Positions 61,430 to 64,000 of a stretch of 64,000 bases of DNA are shown here, piece after piece. Numbering within the stretch: position 1 is the first letter of the stretch; each line of letters starts with the position of its first letter. Below the pieces are notes generated by a model. That model worked only from the letters and a program-made list of their open reading frames with translations, did not search any database and was not told the DNA's origin. A program made the position numbers and the translations under genes. This DNA comes from Gammaproteobacteria bacterium (GTDB lineage Bacteria; Pseudomonadota; Gammaproteobacteria; HK1): contig JAJEAD010000020.1 of assembly GCA_022824305.1 (NCBI GenBank), forward strand, positions 83,272 through 147,271, given 5' to 3'.

Positions 61430-61637
61430 TGCGCCGGATCTTTCAACCGGCGTCTGGCCGGAGAAGTTCGCCAGGGCCACCCTTCGCCGTGGACGGCCAC
61501 GGTCGGCCAACCCGAAGGTATCGACCACTATCCGGCTGTCTCCGGACGTGGTCGACTACTTCAAGGCCGACGGCCGCGGCTGGCAGACTCGAATCGACAA
61601 TGCCCTGCGCGACTGGATCCGGGAACAGGCAAGGTAG
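61383..61637 (+). CDS. brnA: BrnA-family antitoxin
   Basis: 84 residues. The C-terminal ribbon-helix-helix part (KVSTTIRLSPDVVDYFKADGRGWQTRIDNALRDWIREQ) is the BrnA signature (R.S..V...F...G.GWQ..IN..L). The N-terminal linker binds BrnT. BrnA-BrnT represses its own promoter (family knowledge). Translated from a start inside brnT. Confidence 0.9.
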   Translation: MNGKEPSTPRDSDPDDAPDLSTGVWPEKFARATLRRGRPRSANPKVSTTIRLSPDVVDYFKADGRGWQTRIDNALRDWIREQAR

Positions 61638-61800
61638 GCGGTCGAGGACGGCCTGGCGCACTGACCCGCTCAGGCGCCGGACATTGCACCGGTCCGGAAG
61701 ACGAGTCGCCACGACGACAGGACGGCCCTGCTCTTGCGGCGCTTCGGTCTCCTGCTAGAGTGACCGGCCGGGCGGGAACACCGGAGGGCGTTCCGAAGCG

Positions 61801-63672
61801 GTGGAAAAGCGTTTCACGATCAAGGATTTCTTCCTGTTCACGGCGATCGGGGGGGTGCTCGTCGCGCTGCTCGTGGCGATGTACATGATCGACCGTCAGT
61901 GGAACATGATGTCGCGCATGCGCGCGACCATGCAGGAGCAGGCGGAGGACCTGCGGGCCCTGCGCGGCGATCTGAAGTCCCTCGACGAGAGGGTCGCGAG
62001 CGGAGCCGTCGCCGCGAGCGGGCAGGCCTTGGAGCCCGAGCCGGCGGTCGCTCCCGCCTTCGAGCGGGCGCTCACCGCCACCCGGCAGCCCGACTACGCG
62101 ACCGGGGACTGGCTGGTCCGGGCCTTCGGCGTGGGCCTCAAGACCATCACCCCGCTCGTCTCGCAGGACGCCTACGCCTCGGACGTGCAGGGCTACGTGC
62201 AGGAGACCCTCATCGCGCGCAACCCCGAGACCCTGGAGTGGGAGGGGCTCATCGCGCGCTCGTGGGACATCAGCAAGGACGGCCTCACCATCACCTTTCG
62301 CCTGCGCGACGGCGTGAACTTCTCCGACGGACGGCCGCTCACCGCGGACGACGTCGCGTTCACCTTCGCCTTCATCATGAACGAGGCGATCGCGGCGCCG
62401 CGCTATCGCGCCTACCTGGAGAAGATCGAATCGGTGGAGGCGACGTCCACGCTCGAGGTCAGGTTCCAGTACCGCGAGCCCTACTTCAACGCCCTCGCGC
62501 TCGCGGGCGGGATAGAGGTCATGCCGCGGCACTTCTACGAGCCCTATCTCGACGACCCCACCGCCTTCAACGAGTCGAAGGGACTGCTGCTCGGCTCCGG
62601 ACCCTATCGCCTCGCGGATCCGACATCCTGGACCCCGGACCTCGGCCTGGTCGAGCTCGAGCGCAACCCCCGCTACTGGGGACCCACGGCGCCGAGCTTC
62701 GACCGCATCCTGTGGAAGGTCATCGAGAACGACAGCGCCCGGCTGACCACCTTCCGCAATCGCGACATCGATTCCTACGGCGCGCGCCCCCGGGAGTACC
62801 AGGGGCTGCTCGACGACGAAGCGCTGCGCGCCCAGAGCCGGAACTTCGAGTTCATGAACGCGGTGGCGGGTTACAGCTACATCGGCTGGAACCAGCGCCG
62901 CAACGGGAAGCCGACGCGCTTCGCGGACCGCCGGGTACGGCAGGCGATGACCTGGCTCACGGATCGGGAGCGCATCATCGACGAGATCATGCTCGGCTAC
63001 GCCGAGCCCGCGGTCAGCCCCTTCAGCCCGCGAAGCCCGCAGCACGACCCCGCGGTCGAGCCGCGCGCCTTCGACCCGGAGAAGGCCGTCGCCCTGCTCG
63101 CCGAGGCCGGCTACCGGGACCGGGACGGCGACGGGGTGCTCGAGGACGAGGCGGGCGCGCCGTTTGAGTTCGAGCTCGTCTACTTTCAGGACAACGAAGA
63201 CACCCAGCGCATGGTCCTCTTCCTGAAGGACCTCTACGCCCGGGCCGGCGTGCACCTGAAGCCGCTGCCGGCGGAGTGGCCGGTCATGCTCGATCTCATG
63301 AACGAGCGGAACTACGACGCCATCACCCTGGGCTGGACGAGCGGGGTGGAGACCGACGTCTACCAGATGTTCCACGGCTCGCAGACCGAGGACGGCGGAG
63401 ACAACTTCATCCACTTCAAGCACGACGAGTTCGACGCCCTGGTCGACCGGGCGCGGGCCACGGTCCGGGAGGAGGAGCGCATGCCGCTGTGGCAGGCGGT
63501 GGAGCGCATCTTCCACGAGGAGCAGCCCTACACCTTCCTCATGCGCCGCAAGACGCTCGCCTTCGTCGACCACCGCCTGCGGAACCTCGAAGTCACCAAG
63601 CTCGGGCTCAACCTCAGCTCGGTCCCGGTGGAGATCTACACCCCGAGCGCAGCGCAGCGCTACGCCGACTGA
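61801..63672 (+). CDS. Membrane-anchored peptide-type substrate-binding protein (SBP_bac_5)
   Basis: 623 residues, GTG start. Instead of a cleaved signal it begins with an uncleaved-looking anchor (FFLFTAIGGVLVALLVAMYMI, about residues 11-31). A heptad-like coiled-coil of about 35 residues follows (RMRATMQEQAEDLRALRGD...LDERV), then an Ala-rich linker, then a family-5 binding protein from about residue 95. Its marks include WDISKDGLTITFRLRDGVNFSDG, GSGPYRLADPTSW, NPRYWGP, VRQAMTWLTDRERIIDEIMLGYAEP and FHGSQTEDGG. The long N-terminal coil should hold the receptor as an oligomer away from the membrane. No permease genes follow before the window end. Confidence 0.88.
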   Translation: MEKRFTIKDFFLFTAIGGVLVALLVAMYMIDRQWNMMSRMRATMQEQAEDLRALRGDLKSLDERVASGAVAASGQALEPEPAVAPAFERALTATRQPDYATGDWLVRAFGVGLKTITPLVSQDAYASDVQGYVQETLIARNPETLEWEGLIARSWDISKDGLTITFRLRDGVNFSDGRPLTADDVAFTFAFIMNEAIAAPRYRAYLEKIESVEATSTLEVRFQYREPYFNALALAGGIEVMPRHFYEPYLDDPTAFNESKGLLLGSGPYRLADPTSWTPDLGLVELERNPRYWGPTAPSFDRILWKVIENDSARLTTFRNRDIDSYGARPREYQGLLDDEALRAQSRNFEFMNAVAGYSYIGWNQRRNGKPTRFADRRVRQAMTWLTDRERIIDEIMLGYAEPAVSPFSPRSPQHDPAVEPRAFDPEKAVALLAEAGYRDRDGDGVLEDEAGAPFEFELVYFQDNEDTQRMVLFLKDLYARAGVHLKPLPAEWPVMLDLMNERNYDAITLGWTSGVETDVYQMFHGSQTEDGGDNFIHFKHDEFDALVDRARATVREEERMPLWQAVERIFHEEQPYTFLMRRKTLAFVDHRLRNLEVTKLGLNLSSVPVEIYTPSAAQRYAD

Positions 63673-64000
63673 GGAAGCGCGAGCGGGAAGGCGGGCTGAC
63701 CGCGATGTCTCACCGATTTCCTGCTGCGGACGCCAATCTGCTCGCGTTGGCGAGCCGTACTCCCTCGAGCCGCTTCGACGCAGTGTCGGCTACGACTTCA
63801 GCGCCTCTCAGTCCGTGCGGCCCACTACCGCGGCATCTTGACGCCCTCGCTACGAAAACCGGTGAGAAAACGAGGTCAATGAGCTCCACCCCGAGAATCA
63901 ACCGACTGTCAGCGCAGGGGTATGATAACCTGCTGTAAATAGTCTCATTTTCTCATTCCCGATTCCCTCCACCCCTTGCGTTTCTGCCCGAACTGCGCTC
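63673..64000. other. Intergenic stretch at window end with repeat copy 2
   Basis: 328 bases without a supported gene. 63705-63740 is the second copy of the 36-base repeat found at 53284-53319. The last 120 bases are clearly more AT-rich (TATGATAACCTGCTGTAAATAG near 63920), as in a promoter or terminator region, but the gene it would serve lies outside the window. Confidence 0.4.

Overview
The window is strongly GC-rich and almost fully coding. It reads as a chromosomal accessory region of a Gram-negative, probably proteobacterial, aerobe. The evidence is an RND pump with a periplasmic adaptor, Tat-type signals on several exported proteins, SoxYZ and flavocytochrome c-type sulfur genes, and many periplasmic-binding-protein transporters. 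No rRNA, tRNA, CRISPR array, IS element or phage module was recognised. The taxon cannot be fixed from this sequence alone.

Layout. 0.1-5.4 kb (+): peroxiredoxin, class III CoA transferase, an M24 protein very close to the DMSP lyase DddP but without its proposed catalytic Asp, an LLM flavin oxidoreductase and a FIST sensor protein. 5.4-17.5 kb (+): the main nitrogen cluster. It has a NitT/TauT-type ABC transporter, a metal-binding ureohydrolase (A), a second ureohydrolase-fold protein (B) that has lost four of six metal ligands, and ureE-ureF-ureAB-ureC-ureG-ureD. An antisense HEPN/MNT toxin-antitoxin pair and a DUF4396 membrane protein with a MerR-type promoter lie between A and B. The simplest reading is import of a guanidino/amidino compound, cleavage by an A/B heteromer to urea, and urease hydrolysis.

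26.5-17.5 kb (-): one long operon with a second urease (fused UreAB plus a UreC lacking the flap Cys), a carbohydrate-type ABC importer (binding protein, two permeases, ATPase) and a D-apionate-lactonase-like protein. It has no accessory genes of its own. 26.8-33.2 kb: CmcJ/NvfI-family oxygenase, DszB-like desulfinase, CocE/NonD hydrolase and an orphan Tat-exported peptide-binding protein. 33.2-38.3 kb is a scrambled island: a perfect 18-bp inverted repeat, an ATPase gene remnant, a class II aldolase, a Phd/VapC-type pair flanked by displaced fragments of an oligopeptide ABC ATPase gene, a truncated DUF222 gene with palindromes in its linker, and a two-gene ATPase/nuclease-like module.

38.7-43.5 kb (-): RND adaptor, RND pump and a small K+ channel. 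43.8-49.4 kb (-): complete five-gene oligopeptide/dipeptide ABC importer. 49.7-53.2 kb (-): TauD/TfdA dioxygenase, Fe-S Old Yellow Enzyme/TMADH-type flavoprotein and a DUF3047 protein. 53.6-57.1 kb (+): LLM oxidoreductase, a dimethylformamidase small-subunit-like protein, a 45-codon remnant of its large subunit, SDR, CBU_0592-like membrane protein and YeeE/YedE transporter. 59.9-57.1 kb (-): SoxY, SoxZ, dihaem cytochrome c and a sulfide-dehydrogenase flavoprotein. 60-64 kb: DMT transporter, BrnT/BrnA toxin-antitoxin and an unusual membrane-anchored peptide-binding protein.

Together the genes describe scavenging of small organic nitrogen and sulfur compounds through many dedicated importers. 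Most assignments rest on motif reading by eye; no database search was possible.
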